Notes under the pieces: model-generated | What the model was told of the DNA's origin: nothing | Seen by the model: the letters and a program-made list of their open reading frames with translations, nothing else | Databases searched by the model: none | Assembly (NCBI RefSeq): GCF_004364325.1 | Contig: NZ_SOCP01000025.1 | Location: 107,505 to 171,504, forward strand | Length of the DNA: 64,000 nt | From: Actinophytocola oryzae | GTDB lineage: Bacteria > Actinomycetota > Actinomycetes > Mycobacteriales > Pseudonocardiaceae | Reading direction: 5' to 3' | Shown here: one piece after another, positions 15,839 to 24,796 of the stretch | How positions within the stretch are numbered: position 1 is the stretch's first letter | How the letters are laid out: every line of letters begins with the position of its first letter | Program-made: the position numbers and the translations under genes

Positions 15839-18411
15839 GAAACCCCGCCCCCGTCGACCGGAAGGGACAACACCACCGTGAGCCCACCTCCCGGCGTGTC
15901 CTCGGTCCTGATCGTCCCACCCATGGCGTCCATGAAACCCCTTGCCACCGACATGCCGAGCCCGATCCCGCCCTTCGTGCCGCTGAACCGCTTGAACGGC
16001 GCGAACATCGCGTCCGCGGCACCCTTCGGCAGTCCCCTGCCGTGGTCGACGATCCGCAGCTCCACCCGGTCGGAGTGCGCGCTCGCGCGGATCGCGATCG
16101 CGGGCTCCGCCGGTGGCACGGCCCGGTCGAGCCCCGGTGTGCCGTGCCGCAACGCGTTGTCGACCACGTTGGCCACCACCCGTTCGAGCAACCCGGCGTC
16201 GGCGAGCACCGGGGGCAGGCGCTCGTCGACGTCCACCGCGATCGCCGACCAGCCGTCCATGCCGGCGAGCGCGCGGGCGACCACCTCGTCGTAGGTGACC
16301 GACCGCAGCCTCGGCACCACGGCACCCGTCGCGAGCCGGGACGAGTCCAGCAGGTTCGCGACGATCCCGGACAGCCGGTCGGCCGACTCCTCGACGTCGG
16401 CGAGCAGCTCCGCGGTGTCCTCGTCGGACAGCGCGAGATCCGGCGCACGCAGGCTGCCGATCGCCGCCTTGATCGACGTGAGCGGCGTGCGCAGGTCGTG
16501 GCCGACCGCCGACAGCAGTGCCGTGCGCAGCTCGGTCGCGTCCGCACGCCGCTTGGCCGTCGCCGCCTCGGCCGCCATCCGCTGCTGCCGGAGTGCCAGC
16601 AACGCCTGTCCCGCAACGGTTTCCAGCACGCCTCGGGTCTCGGCGGGCAGCGCCCGACCCCGCAGCGCGAGGTGCACGTCCGGGGTCACCACGACGTCGA
16701 CGTCCGCATCGTCCGGGGCGTCGCACGGGGACGGTCCGACGCACGCGACCCGGCGCCACTCCCCGGACGTCTTCTCCAGCAACGCGACCGACGACAGCCC
16801 GAAGTTCTCCCGCACCTTCGACAGCAGCCGGTCGAGCGGGTTCGGCGACAGGAGGACCGTGCGTGCGTAGGAGGTCAGCAGCGCCGCCTCCGTCCGCGCC
16901 TCCGTGGCCTGGACAGTCCGCCTCGCCGCCCGGTCCACGACGACGGCCACGAGCGCGGCGACGAGCACCATCGCCAGCAGTGTCACCAGGTTCTCGGGGT
17001 CGGCGATGGTCAGCGTGAACACCGGCTCGGTGAAGAACCAGTTGAGCAGCATCCCGGACAGCACCGCGGCCAGCATGGCCGGGCCGAACCCGCCGACGAG
17101 CGCGACGATCACGATCACCAGGAAGTACCCGACCGCGTCCGTCGACAGCGAGACCCCCCTGCCGATCAGCAGGCCGAGCCCGGTCGCGAGCACGGGCAGC
17201 AGCACCGCCGCGGCCCAGCCGGTGATCCGCCTGGACAGGCCCAGCGGACTGCGCTCGCGGCGTGGCCGCCAGCCGCGGCCTGCCTCGGAGTGGGTGACCG
17301 TGTGCACGTCGATCGCGCCGGAGCGCCGCACGACGGTCGCGCCGATGCCCTCGTCGAACAGCCGCGCGAGCCGCGACCGCCGGGACGTGCCGAGGACGAG
17401 CTGTGTCGCGTTCACGCCGCGCGCGAAGTCCAGCAACGCGTCCGGCACGTCGTCGCCGACGACCGTGTGGAAGGTCGCGCCGAGGTTCTTGGCGAGCCCG
17501 CGCATGTGCGTCAGTGCCCCCGGCGACGCGCCTGCCAGCCCGTCGCCACGCAGGATGTGCAGCACCATCAGCTCCGCACCCGCCCGTGCCGCGATGCGGC
17601 TCGCGCGACGGACCAGCGTCTCGGTCTCCGGGCCGCCCGTGACCGCGACCACGACCCGCTCTCGGGCCTCCCACGTGTCGGTGATGCTCTGCTCGGCCCG
17701 GTAACGCTGCAGCGCCACGTCGACCTGGTCGGCCACCCACAGGAGTGAGATCTCACGCAGAGCGGTGAGGTTGCCGGGGCGGAAGTAGTTGCTCAGCGCG
17801 GCGTCGACCTTGCGGGCCGGGTAGACGTTGCCGTGCGCGAGGCGACGCCGCAGTGCCTCCGGCGTGATGTCGACCAGCTCCAGCTGCTGGGCACCGCGGA
17901 CCACGGCGTCCGGCACGGTCTCCTGCTGCCGCACGCCCGTGATGCGCTCGACGACGTCGTTGACGCTCTCCAGGTGCTGCACGTTCAGCGTGGTCAGCAC
18001 GTCGATGCCCGCGTCGAGCAGTTCCTCAATGTCCTGCCAGCGCTTGGCGTTGCGGCTGCCGGGGATGTTGGTGTGGGCGAGCTCGTCGACGAGCGCGACC
18101 TCCGGTTCACGTGCCAGCACCGCGTCGAGGTCCAGCTCCTCGAACTCCGTGCCCCGGTAGGTCATCGTCCTGCGTGGCACCATCTCCAGGCCTTCGAGCA
18201 GCCGGTCGGTCCGGTACCGCTCGTGTGTCTCGACGAGGCCGACGACCACGTCGGTGCCCCGTTCGAGACGCCGGTGTGCCTCGCCGAGCATCGCGTAGGT
18301 CTTGCCGACGCCCGGTGCCGCACCGAAGTAGATGCGCAGCTCACCGCGTCTGGGCTCGTCGCGTCGCGGTGCGTCCGCAGGCTCCGCGCTCGCCTCTGTC
18401 CCGACTGCCAC
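15835..18411 (-). CDS. kdpD: KdpD-type sensor histidine kinase
   Basis: About 858 residues in the complete KdpD layout. An N-terminal KdpD domain carries a Walker A (GAAPGVGKT, residues 30-38) and the HTNIPGSRN motif. A universal-stress-protein-like domain comes next (about 240-370). Four membrane helices lie at about 395-500, then a GAF-like region. The kinase core has phosphorylated His638 in GHDLRTPLTS and the HATPase motifs (DNALRHG, DHGRGLP, GIGLGMSVARG). I chose the GTG at 18411, because a longer frame from a TTG at 18489 would reach into the divergent TetR promoter. The pair is coupled to kdpE by a 4-bp overlap. Confidence 0.93.
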   Translation of the reverse strand: MAVGTEASAEPADAPRRDEPRRGELRIYFGAAPGVGKTYAMLGEAHRRLERGTDVVVGLVETHERYRTDRLLEGLEMVPRRTMTYRGTEFEELDLDAVLAREPEVALVDELAHTNIPGSRNAKRWQDIEELLDAGIDVLTTLNVQHLESVNDVVERITGVRQQETVPDAVVRGAQQLELVDITPEALRRRLAHGNVYPARKVDAALSNYFRPGNLTALREISLLWVADQVDVALQRYRAEQSITDTWEARERVVVAVTGGPETETLVRRASRIAARAGAELMVLHILRGDGLAGASPGALTHMRGLAKNLGATFHTVVGDDVPDALLDFARGVNATQLVLGTSRRSRLARLFDEGIGATVVRRSGAIDVHTVTHSEAGRGWRPRRERSPLGLSRRITGWAAAVLLPVLATGLGLLIGRGVSLSTDAVGYFLVIVIVALVGGFGPAMLAAVLSGMLLNWFFTEPVFTLTIADPENLVTLLAMVLVAALVAVVVDRAARRTVQATEARTEAALLTSYARTVLLSPNPLDRLLSKVRENFGLSSVALLEKTSGEWRRVACVGPSPCDAPDDADVDVVVTPDVHLALRGRALPAETRGVLETVAGQALLALRQQRMAAEAATAKRRADATELRTALLSAVGHDLRTPLTSIKAAIGSLRAPDLALSDEDTAELLADVEESADRLSGIVANLLDSSRLATGAVVPRLRSVTYDEVVARALAGMDGWSAIAVDVDERLPPVLADAGLLERVVANVVDNALRHGTPGLDRAVPPAEPAIAIRASAHSDRVELRIVDHGRGLPKGAADAMFAPFKRFSGTKGGIGLGMSVARGFMDAMGGTIRTEDTPGGGLTVVLSLPVDGGGVS

Positions 18412-18521
18412 GCGATCAGTGTGCGCCAGGCCGGCCACGCGTGGCACGTGGCGGACACCTCGCCGCAAGAAGGAAATTGCCGAACGCAACTTTTGTGCGG
18501 AGAACTACGATTGAAGCAACC

Positions 18522-19256
18522 ATGACTGACCTCCCCAGACCTCGGCGGCTCCGTGCGGACGCGGCCCGCAACCGCGACCAGATCCTGCGTGCCGCCGTCG
18601 ACCTGCTGGTCGAGGTGGGCCCCACGGTCGCGCTGGAGGCCGTCGCGAAGCGGGCCGGGGTGAGCACCGCCACGCTCTACCGGCACTTCCCGGACCGGGC
18701 GGTCCTCCTGCGCCACGTGGCCGTCGACCTGCTGGAACAGTCGGCGACCGCAGCGCAGGTGGAGGAGGCGGACGCCTTCACCGCTCTCGCCGCCTACCTG
18801 CACACCGCCATCGACCTCCGCATGGGCGTGATCATGCCGATGCTCGCCGACGTGATCGCGGGCGACGACCAGCTGTTCGCCGCCCGCGACGAGGCGCGGC
18901 GCTCGCTGGCGGCGCTGGTGCGGGCGGCCCACGACGAGGGCTCGCTACGTCCGGACGTCGGTCCGGGGGACATCGGCCTGCTGGTGATCCGGCTGGCACA
19001 GCCGCTGCCCGTCCCGATCGTCGCCGCCGCCAACCACAGGCTCAGCCACCGGCACGCCGAGCTGGTCCTGGACGGGTTGCTGCGTTTCCTGGCCGTCGAC
19101 TCGCTGCGTGACCGGCCGCTGGCGCTGGACGAGCTGGACCCGGTGCCCTCGGACGGCGACGAGCCGGTCTGGGTGGACCCGCGCGGCTACTGGGGCGAGC
19201 CCGGGGTCACGCCCGCCGCTGACAGCGAGGACAGAAGTAGGAGGACCGGTTCATGA
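18522..19256 (+). CDS. TetR family transcriptional regulator
   Basis: A 244-residue regulator with an N-terminal TetR helix-turn-helix (about residues 15-60: RDQILRAAVDLL, VAKRAGVSTATLYRHFPDR) and a helical ligand-binding domain. The C-terminal domain fits the group with the MPMLADVIAG segment, often next to oxidoreductases, but no such target is adjacent. It is divergent from kdpD with 110 bp between. Its 3' end overlaps the end of mutM on the other strand by 50 bp. Confidence 0.9.
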   Translation: MTDLPRPRRLRADAARNRDQILRAAVDLLVEVGPTVALEAVAKRAGVSTATLYRHFPDRAVLLRHVAVDLLEQSATAAQVEEADAFTALAAYLHTAIDLRMGVIMPMLADVIAGDDQLFAARDEARRSLAALVRAAHDEGSLRPDVGPGDIGLLVIRLAQPLPVPIVAAANHRLSHRHAELVLDGLLRFLAVDSLRDRPLALDELDPVPSDGDEPVWVDPRGYWGEPGVTPAADSEDRSRRTGS

Positions 19257-20058
19257 ACGGCTCGCGCCGCACCGCCGTCCCGCAGCGGGGACAGGGCAGC
19301 CCTTCCTGGCCGTAGACCGCGAGCGACCGGTCGAAGTAGCCGGACTGCCCGTTCACGTTGACGTACAGGGCATCGAACGACGTGCCGCCCTGGCCGAGCG
19401 CCTCCCGCATGACGTCGGTGGCCGCGGTGAGGACCTCGGTCGCCTTCCCGGCGGAGAGCCGCTCGGTCGCGCGGGACCAGTGCAGGCGCGCCCGCCACAA
19501 CGCCTCGTCCGCGTAGATGTTGCCGATGCCCGAGACGAGGGACTGGTCCAGCAGCGCCCGCTTCAGCTCGGTCTTCTTCCTGCGCAGCGCGGCGACCGTG
19601 GCGTGGCCGTCGAACCTGGGGTCCATGGGGTCACGCGCGATGTGCGCGATCGCGGACGGCAGCGCCGTCTCGTCGACCGTGACGAGGTCGTCGACGAGGA
19701 AGCCGCCGAACGTGCGCTGGTCGACGAACCGCAGCTCGGGTCCGTCGTCGGCGAAGCGGAACCGCACCCGCAGGTGCTTCTCGTCCGGTGCGCCGTCGGG
19801 TTGCACGAGCAGCTGACCGCTCATGCCGAGGTGCGCGAGCAGGGCAAGGCCCTCGGACAGCTCGAGCCACAGGTACTTGCCGCGCCTGCGAGTGGCGACG
19901 ATCTTGCGTCCGGCGAGACGGCCGGTGAAGTCGCCCGCGCCGAGCAGGTGGCGCCGGATGGCCCTCGGGTGGTGGACCTCGACCTCGGACAGCGTGCGGC
20001 CGGTGACGTGTGCGTCCAGACCCACCCGGACGACCTCGACCTCGGGAAGCTCGGGCAC
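19207..20058 (-). CDS. mutM: Formamidopyrimidine-DNA glycosylase (Fpg/MutM)
   Basis: A 283-residue base-excision repair enzyme that removes 8-oxoguanine and formamidopyrimidines and nicks the abasic site. After the GTG start (20058) the protein begins PELPEVE, with catalytic Pro2 and Glu3. The helix-two-turn-helix region lies in the middle (SGIGNIYADEALW). The C-terminal zinc finger has four Cys (CPRCG...CPRC). The rnc stop is at 20060-20062, so rnc ends next to the start of this gene. It is the last gene of the sepIVA-DUF177-rpmF-rnc-mutM operon. Its 3' end overlaps a convergent TetR gene. Confidence 0.97.
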   Translation of the reverse strand: MPELPEVEVVRVGLDAHVTGRTLSEVEVHHPRAIRRHLLGAGDFTGRLAGRKIVATRRRGKYLWLELSEGLALLAHLGMSGQLLVQPDGAPDEKHLRVRFRFADDGPELRFVDQRTFGGFLVDDLVTVDETALPSAIAHIARDPMDPRFDGHATVAALRRKKTELKRALLDQSLVSGIGNIYADEALWRARLHWSRATERLSAGKATEVLTAATDVMREALGQGGTSFDALYVNVNGQSGYFDRSLAVYGQEGLPCPRCGTAVRREPFMNRSSYFCPRCQRRA

Positions 20059-20059
20059 T

Positions 20060-20806
20060 TTACTTGCCGTCGTTGTTCTTCTCGGTGTTGATCAGCTCGT
20101 TGAGGGTCCGCCAGGCGGCCTCCGCGGCCTTCTGCTCGGCTTCCTTCTTGGTGGTGCCGTCGCCGCTGCCCCGGTCCTGCCCCGCGACGATCACCGTGGC
20201 GGTGAACTCCTTGCGGTGGTCGGGACCTTCCTCCTGGACGCGGTACTCGGGCACGCCGAGGCTCGCCTGTGCCGTCAGCTCCTGGAGCGACGTCTTCCAG
20301 TCGAGGCCTGCGCCGAGCAGCGGCGCCTCCTTGAGGAGCGGGTCGAACAGCCGGTGCACCAGCTCGCGCGCGGTGTCGATGCCGTGCTCGAGGTACACCG
20401 CGCCGATCACGGCCTCCATGCCGTCGGCCAGGATGCTCGCCTTGTTCCTGCCGCCGGTGAGCTCCTCGCCCTTGCCGAGCAGCAGGTGCGCACCGAGACC
20501 ACCGTCGCCGAGACCCCTGGCCACGCCCGCCAGCGCGTGCATGTTCACCACGCTGGCCCGCAGCTTCGCCAGATGTCCCTCCGGCAGGTCCGGGTGCGTC
20601 TTGTACAGGTGGTCCGTCACCACGAGGCCGAGTACGGCGTCACCGAGGAACTCGAGGCGCTCGTTCGGCGGCAGGCCGCCGTTCTCGTAGGCGTACGAAC
20701 GGTGCGTCATGGCAAGCTTCAGCAGCTCGGCGTCCATTCCGACGCCGAGCGCCTCGAGCAGCTTCTCGGGGTCGGCCGAAGGACCCCTGGCCGCTCTGCT
20801 CGCCAC
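20060..20806 (-). CDS. rnc: Ribonuclease III
   Basis: A 248-residue double-stranded-RNA endonuclease that processes rRNA precursors and structured mRNAs. The signature ERLEFLGDAVLG (residues 49-60) carries the metal-binding acidic residues. The second acidic cluster is in DGMEAVIGAVYLEHG. A double-stranded RNA-binding domain occupies about residues 165-240 (KTSLQELTAQ...KKEAEQKAAEAA). It lies 12 bp after rpmF and directly before mutM, the same order as in mycobacteria. Confidence 0.97.
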   Translation of the reverse strand: MASRAARGPSADPEKLLEALGVGMDAELLKLAMTHRSYAYENGGLPPNERLEFLGDAVLGLVVTDHLYKTHPDLPEGHLAKLRASVVNMHALAGVARGLGDGGLGAHLLLGKGEELTGGRNKASILADGMEAVIGAVYLEHGIDTARELVHRLFDPLLKEAPLLGAGLDWKTSLQELTAQASLGVPEYRVQEEGPDHRKEFTATVIVAGQDRGSGDGTTKKEAEQKAAEAAWRTLNELINTEKNNDGK

Positions 20807-20818
20807 TACTGCCTACCG

Positions 20819-21001
20819 TCAGGCCGGCTCGGTGATCTGGCGACCGCCGTACTGACCGCAGTGCGGGCACACGACGTGCTGGGGCTTGGGCTTGCGGCAC
20901 GCCCGGTTGTTGCACTCCACCAGGTGGACGGCACTGGTCTTCCACTGCGAACGGCGCGAGCGCGTGTTCGAACGCGACATCTTCCGCTTGGGGACGGCCA
21001 C
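20819..21001 (-). CDS. rpmF: 50S ribosomal protein L32
   Basis: A 60-residue ribosomal protein with the family N-terminus AVPKRKMSRSNTRSRR and a C-terminal zinc ribbon (CNNRAC and CPHCG). The GTG at 21001 gives the conserved length and start, although the frame is open farther upstream. It follows the DUF177 gene by 43 bp and precedes rnc, the usual order in actinobacteria. Confidence 0.97.
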   Translation of the reverse strand: MAVPKRKMSRSNTRSRRSQWKTSAVHLVECNNRACRKPKPQHVVCPHCGQYGGRQITEPA

Positions 21002-21044
21002 GACTGCTTCTCCTTCAACGTTCCTGGTGGTGACCGGACAGCCG

Positions 21045-21608
21045 TCAGGCGTCTCGATCAGGGCGGAACCGCTCCGTGAGCGCGGCCCACCGAGGGTCAA
21101 TCGTCTCATGCCGGTGATCGGGTCCGAGATCGGCCCACCTTCCACCGCATTCCGGGCACAGACCCGGGCAGTCCTCACGGCACAGCGGCGCGGCCGGGAG
21201 GGCCAGAACGATCGCGTCCCGCACCACCGGTTCCAGGTCGACCTTGTCGTCGACCAGCCGGAACACCTCGTCGGAGTCCGTGGTCTCCTCGGTGATCGAG
21301 TCCGGGTAGGCGAACAGCTCGGTGAACTCGACCTCGACGTCGTGGTCGTCGGCCGAGATCGGGTCGAGGCACCGCGCGCACTCCCCGGCCACCGGCGCGG
21401 CGGCCGTGCCGGAGACCAGCACGCCCTCGACGACGGACTCGAGGAGGACGTCCAGCTCCACGTGCGCGCCCTTGGGCACGGCGATGACGCCCTCGACCCC
21501 GAGCGGGACCTGGACCTCGACGTCCCTGGCCAGCTTTCGGGAGAGGCCGGGCCGCCGGCCCAGCTCCCTGGTGTCGAGGACCCACGGGCTGTTGCGTTGT
21601 TCGGACAT
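21045..21608 (-). CDS. DUF177 (YceD) family protein
   Basis: A 187-residue protein of the YceD/DUF177 family, almost always encoded just upstream of rpmF and implicated in ribosomal RNA or ribosome assembly. Family Cys motifs are present (CARCLDPI and CREDCPGLCPECGG), likely binding a metal. The C-terminal segment DPRWAALTERF is typical. I chose the ATG at 21608 (MSEQRNSPWVLDTREL), because the longer open frame has no family similarity. Cytoplasmic. Confidence 0.93.
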   Translation of the reverse strand: MSEQRNSPWVLDTRELGRRPGLSRKLARDVEVQVPLGVEGVIAVPKGAHVELDVLLESVVEGVLVSGTAAAPVAGECARCLDPISADDHDVEVEFTELFAYPDSITEETTDSDEVFRLVDDKVDLEPVVRDAIVLALPAAPLCREDCPGLCPECGGRWADLGPDHRHETIDPRWAALTERFRPDRDA

Positions 21609-21673
21609 GGCGAACGAGGGTCCCTGTAGTTCGAGAGGTGCCGCGACCGCGGTTCCGTACCAGGGTACGCGGG

Positions 21674-22411
21674 TCAGGCCGAGTAATCGAACGGGGCGGC
21701 CGACGCGGGTTCCGGGGCGGGCGGCAGCGGCACCGCCCCGCTGCGCAGGTGCGCACGACCCTTGCTGACCGTCCTGATCGTGTGGGACAGCAGGTCCGCG
21801 AACTCGGCGAGCTTGCCGTCCACGTACTCGTCGCACTCGCCGCGCTGGCGGGTCACCTCGTCGGCCGTGGCGTCCATGATCCGCGCCGACTCCAGGTGCG
21901 ACGCCTGCACGACCTCGGTCTGCGCGACGAGCCTCGCCTGTTCCATGCGGCCGTCCGCGACCGAGCGCTCGTAGGACTCGCGGCCTGCCTGGATCATCCG
22001 GTCGGCCTCGATCTGCGACCTGTTGACGAGGTCGTCGTACTTGGCCTGGCCCGCCGCGATCGTCCGGTCCGCGTCGGCCCTCGCGTCGTCGACGAGCCGG
22101 TCCGCGTGGGCCTGCGCCTCGGCGACGAGCCGCTGTGCCTCGGCGCGGGCCTCCGCGAGCGTCTGCTCGGCCTCGAGGTTGGCCTTGCTGATCGTCTGTT
22201 CCGCCTGGTGCTCGGCCTGACCGACGATCTCGTCCTTGCGGTCGAGCACGTCCTGCGCGTCGTCGACCTCACCCGGCAGCGCGTCCCGCACCTCGTCGAG
22301 CAGTTCGAGGATGTCCCCCCTCGGCACGACGCAGCTCGAGGTCATCGGCACACCGCGTGCCTCCTCCACGATCGTGACCAGCTCGTCGAGGGCCTCGAAG
22401 ACCTTGTACAC
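21674..22411 (-). CDS. sepIVA: DivIVA-domain septation protein, SepIVA-like
   Basis: A 245-residue protein starting MYKVFEALDELVTIVEEA, with a DivIVA-like N-terminus followed by a long Ala/Glu/Arg-rich coiled coil (about residues 60-180). Its position upstream of DUF177-rpmF-rnc-mutM matches mycobacterial Rv2927c/MSMEG_2416 (SepIVA), an essential protein of septum formation and polar growth. The first residues and the coiled coil are conserved in style. It lies 65 bp upstream of the DUF177 gene and probably heads this operon. The name rests on length, coiled-coil pattern and gene order. Confidence 0.85.
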   Translation of the reverse strand: MYKVFEALDELVTIVEEARGVPMTSSCVVPRGDILELLDEVRDALPGEVDDAQDVLDRKDEIVGQAEHQAEQTISKANLEAEQTLAEARAEAQRLVAEAQAHADRLVDDARADADRTIAAGQAKYDDLVNRSQIEADRMIQAGRESYERSVADGRMEQARLVAQTEVVQASHLESARIMDATADEVTRQRGECDEYVDGKLAEFADLLSHTIRTVSKGRAHLRSGAVPLPPAPEPASAAPFDYSA

Positions 22412-22492
22412 GTTGCGTCTCCCTCCATAACCGCGCTCCCTAGTCTGCCTTTTGTCGCGGGGTTGGCGGTGGAGGTTCCGCTGGTCGGTGTG

Positions 22493-23209
22493 TCAGTCCG
22501 TGATCACTTCCACGAACGTCACGTAGCGGTCGGGGGTGTAGTAGTACTCGCCGTCCCCTCCGGTGACCAGGCGCCGGTCGCCCTTGCCGGACGTGCCGGG
22601 CGTCGGCACCGTGTACAGGTGGTAGTAGTCGGTGGCACAGGCAGGCAGGACGCCCTCGCGGTTCTGGTAGACCGTGCCGTCGTCGGGGAAGGGGAACGGG
22701 CCGCCGCGTTCCACCAGCGCGATGGTGCTCGCCACCTGCGCCGGGAGGCTGCCGACGGGTCGCTGGGCGACGTCCGCGTCACCGCAGGCGGGCTGGCCGC
22801 CGCCGAGGTCGACGATCGAGAAGCTCGCGTAGTGGTCGTCGGTGTAGAAGTGCTCACCGGCCGTCCCGGTGACGATGCGGCGGGCGCCGCGGTCCGGGCT
22901 GCCGGGCGTCTTCACGGTGTACTCGTGGTAGTAGCCGGTGGCACAGGCGGGGAGGATGCCCTCGCGGTTCTGGAAGACCGTGCCGTCCTGCGGGTACGGG
23001 AACGGGCCTCCCCTCTCGATCAGCTCGACGGTGTCGGCCGCCTGCGCCGGGAGGCTCGACAGCGAGACCTCGTCGTAGCCGGAGGTGTCACCGCAGGGTG
23101 GTTGTACCACCTCGGCGGCGTAACTCGGAAGGGTGAGGCCGAGAAACGCCATCGCGGCCATCAGCAGGGGAAGCAGCGTTCTCACACGCCTTGATGTGAC
23201 GTTGCTCAT
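22493..23209 (-). CDS. Secreted tandem-domain guanyl-specific ribonuclease (RNase Sa/barnase superfamily)
   Basis: A 238-residue exported protein with a signal peptide (cleavage near residue 31, PSYAAE) and two consecutive microbial RNase domains (about 38-135 and 141-238). Both align with Streptomyces RNase Sa. Domain 1 keeps the catalytic set: Glu83 in QNREG, Arg107, Arg111 in RRIVTG and His126 in DDHYASF. Domain 2 keeps Glu185 and Arg213 but has Lys209 in place of the Arg and Arg228 in place of the catalytic His. It is therefore probably inactive or altered. Each domain has a Cys pair for the family disulfide (39/89 and 142/191). No barstar-like inhibitor is adjacent. Confidence 0.9.
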   Translation of the reverse strand: MSNVTSRRVRTLLPLLMAAMAFLGLTLPSYAAEVVQPPCGDTSGYDEVSLSSLPAQAADTVELIERGGPFPYPQDGTVFQNREGILPACATGYYHEYTVKTPGSPDRGARRIVTGTAGEHFYTDDHYASFSIVDLGGGQPACGDADVAQRPVGSLPAQVASTIALVERGGPFPFPDDGTVYQNREGVLPACATDYYHLYTVPTPGTSGKGDRRLVTGGDGEYYYTPDRYVTFVEVITD

Positions 23210-23273
23210 TTTCCGACCGTAACTCGATCGGGTGACGTCGGTTACCGCCGATCGACTGCTGTTCAATGGCGGC

Positions 23274-23717
23274 ATGGTCGAGATCAGGCGCGCGGTCGCC
23301 GCCGACGTGGCGGCCATCGTCGAGATGCTCGCGGACGACCCGCTGGGCGCCCGGCGGGAGCGGCCCGGCGACGCCGCCTACGCGAAGGCGTTCGAGGAGA
23401 TCGACGCCGACCCCCGGCAGTGGCTGGTGGTCGCGGCCGACGGGGCCGAGGTGGTCGGCACGCTGCAGCTCACCTTCATCCCGGGCCTGTCCCGCCTCGG
23501 CTCGACCCGCGCGCTGATCGAGGCCGTGCGGGTGCGGGGCGACCAGCGCGGCTCCGGCCTCGGCGGCGAGCTGGTCCGCTGGGCCGTCGACACCGCCCGT
23601 GAACAGGGTGCCGCGCTCGTCCAGCTCACCACGGACGCGAGCCGCACCGACGCCCACCGGTTCTACGAACGGCTGGGCTTCCGGGCAACGCACGTGGGCA
23701 TGAAGCTGGTCTTCTGA
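23274..23717 (+). CDS. GNAT family N-acetyltransferase
   Basis: A 147-residue single-domain GNAT protein. It starts VEIRRAVAADVAAIVEML. The acetyl-CoA loop is DQRGSGLG followed by the expected helix, and the last motif is AHRFYERLGF. Single-domain members of this size are often antibiotic or small-amine acetyltransferases, but the substrate is not predictable. It is divergent from the RNase gene with only 64 bp between starts, so their promoters overlap or lie back to back. It converges on coaD with a one-base gap. Confidence 0.88.
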   Translation: MVEIRRAVAADVAAIVEMLADDPLGARRERPGDAAYAKAFEEIDADPRQWLVVAADGAEVVGTLQLTFIPGLSRLGSTRALIEAVRVRGDQRGSGLGGELVRWAVDTAREQGAALVQLTTDASRTDAHRFYERLGFRATHVGMKLVF

Positions 23718-23718
23718 G

Positions 23719-24201
23719 CTAGGCGTCCCGCGCCAGGCGAGCCATCAAGCGCCGGTGGACGGGCTCGGAGAGCAGGTGCCGGACGTCACCCCCGTAGGTG
23801 GCGACCTCCTTGACCAGCGAGCTGGACAGGAAGCTGTTCTCCGGCTTGGTCGGCATGAACAGCGTCTCCACGCCGGTCAGCTGCTGGTTCATCTGGGCCA
23901 TCTGCAGCTCGTAGTCGAAGTCGCTGACCGCGCGAAGGCCCTTCACGATGGCCTGGATGTCGTTCTGGCTGCAGTACTCGACCAGCAGGCCGTGCCACGA
24001 GTCGATCCGGACGTTGGGCAGGTGGGACACCGCCTCGGTGAGCAGCTCCATCCGCTCCTCGACCGCGAACAGGCCCTTCTTGCTCTTGTTGACGAGCACC
24101 GCGACGACGACCTCGTCGAACAGGAACGCGGCTCTCTCCAGGATGTCCAGGTGACCGTTGGTCGGCGGGTCGTAGGAACCGGGACAGACGGCACGCCTCA
24201 T
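23719..24201 (-). CDS. coaD: Phosphopantetheine adenylyltransferase
   Basis: A 160-residue nucleotidyltransferase catalysing the fourth step of coenzyme A synthesis, 4'-phosphopantetheine plus ATP to dephospho-CoA. The nucleotide-binding motif is TNGHLDIL (residues 14-21). The second signature is ENSFLSSSLVKEVA. Length is standard. It follows rsmD by 52 bp in the same direction, the order known from mycobacteria. Confidence 0.97.
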   Translation of the reverse strand: MRRAVCPGSYDPPTNGHLDILERAAFLFDEVVVAVLVNKSKKGLFAVEERMELLTEAVSHLPNVRIDSWHGLLVEYCSQNDIQAIVKGLRAVSDFDYELQMAQMNQQLTGVETLFMPTKPENSFLSSSLVKEVATYGGDVRHLLSEPVHRRLMARLARDA

Positions 24202-24253
24202 GGGCGAAAGTTATCAGTCCTCACCAGCGACTACCCGTTGACGGTGTTCCTGG

Positions 24254-24796
24254 TCACGCTCGCGCCCAGTGCAGCGACGTCTCGCCGTAGTGGCGGACCT
24301 TCAACGGCGCCAACGGTTCGGGCCAGGCCAGGTCCGCCGCCCGCCGCGAGCGCTCGACGATCACCAGCGCGCCGGGGGCGAGCCAGCCCTCCGACACCAG
24401 CAGGCGCAGCTCGAGGCCGAGGTCCTCGACCACGTACGGCGGGTCGGCGAGGACCAGGTCGAACGGGGTGGGCGTGCCCGCCGCCAGCACCCCCGCCACC
24501 TTGCCGGCACGCACCTCGCCCGGCAGGCCGACGGCCGCGACGTTCTTGCGCAGGACCGAGAGCGCACCGCTCGCGGACTCCACGAACAGGGTGGACTCAG
24601 CGCCCCGGGACAGGGCCTCCAGTCCCAGTGCGCCGGTGCCCGCGTACAGGTCGAGCACGCGGGCGCCGTCGAGGTCCACTGCGGACTGCACCGCGCTGAA
24701 CAACGCCTCACGCACCCGGTCCGACGTCGGTCTGGTCCCCTTGGCCGGCACGGCCAGCCGCCGGCCGCCCGCGATGCCCGCCACGATCCTCGTCAC
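24254..24796 (-). CDS. rsmD: 16S rRNA (guanine-966-N2)-methyltransferase
   Basis: A 180-residue SAM-dependent methyltransferase that modifies G966 of 16S rRNA on the assembled 30S subunit. It starts RIVAGIAGGRRLAVP, followed by the RPTSDRVREALF segment. The SAM-binding motif is VLDLYAGTGALGLEAL, and the catalytic motif is ADPPYV. It heads the rsmD-coaD operon. The ribosome-binding context at the GTG/ATG near 24796 is weak but the length is standard. Confidence 0.95.
   Translation of the reverse strand: MTRIVAGIAGGRRLAVPAKGTRPTSDRVREALFSAVQSAVDLDGARVLDLYAGTGALGLEALSRGAESTLFVESASGALSVLRKNVAAVGLPGEVRAGKVAGVLAAGTPTPFDLVLADPPYVVEDLGLELRLLVSEGWLAPGALVIVERSRRAADLAWPEPLAPLKVRHYGETSLHWARA

Noticed and set aside
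18412..18489. Extension of KdpD to a TTG at 18489
   Set aside because: The added residues lack family similarity and would occupy the divergent TetR promoter.
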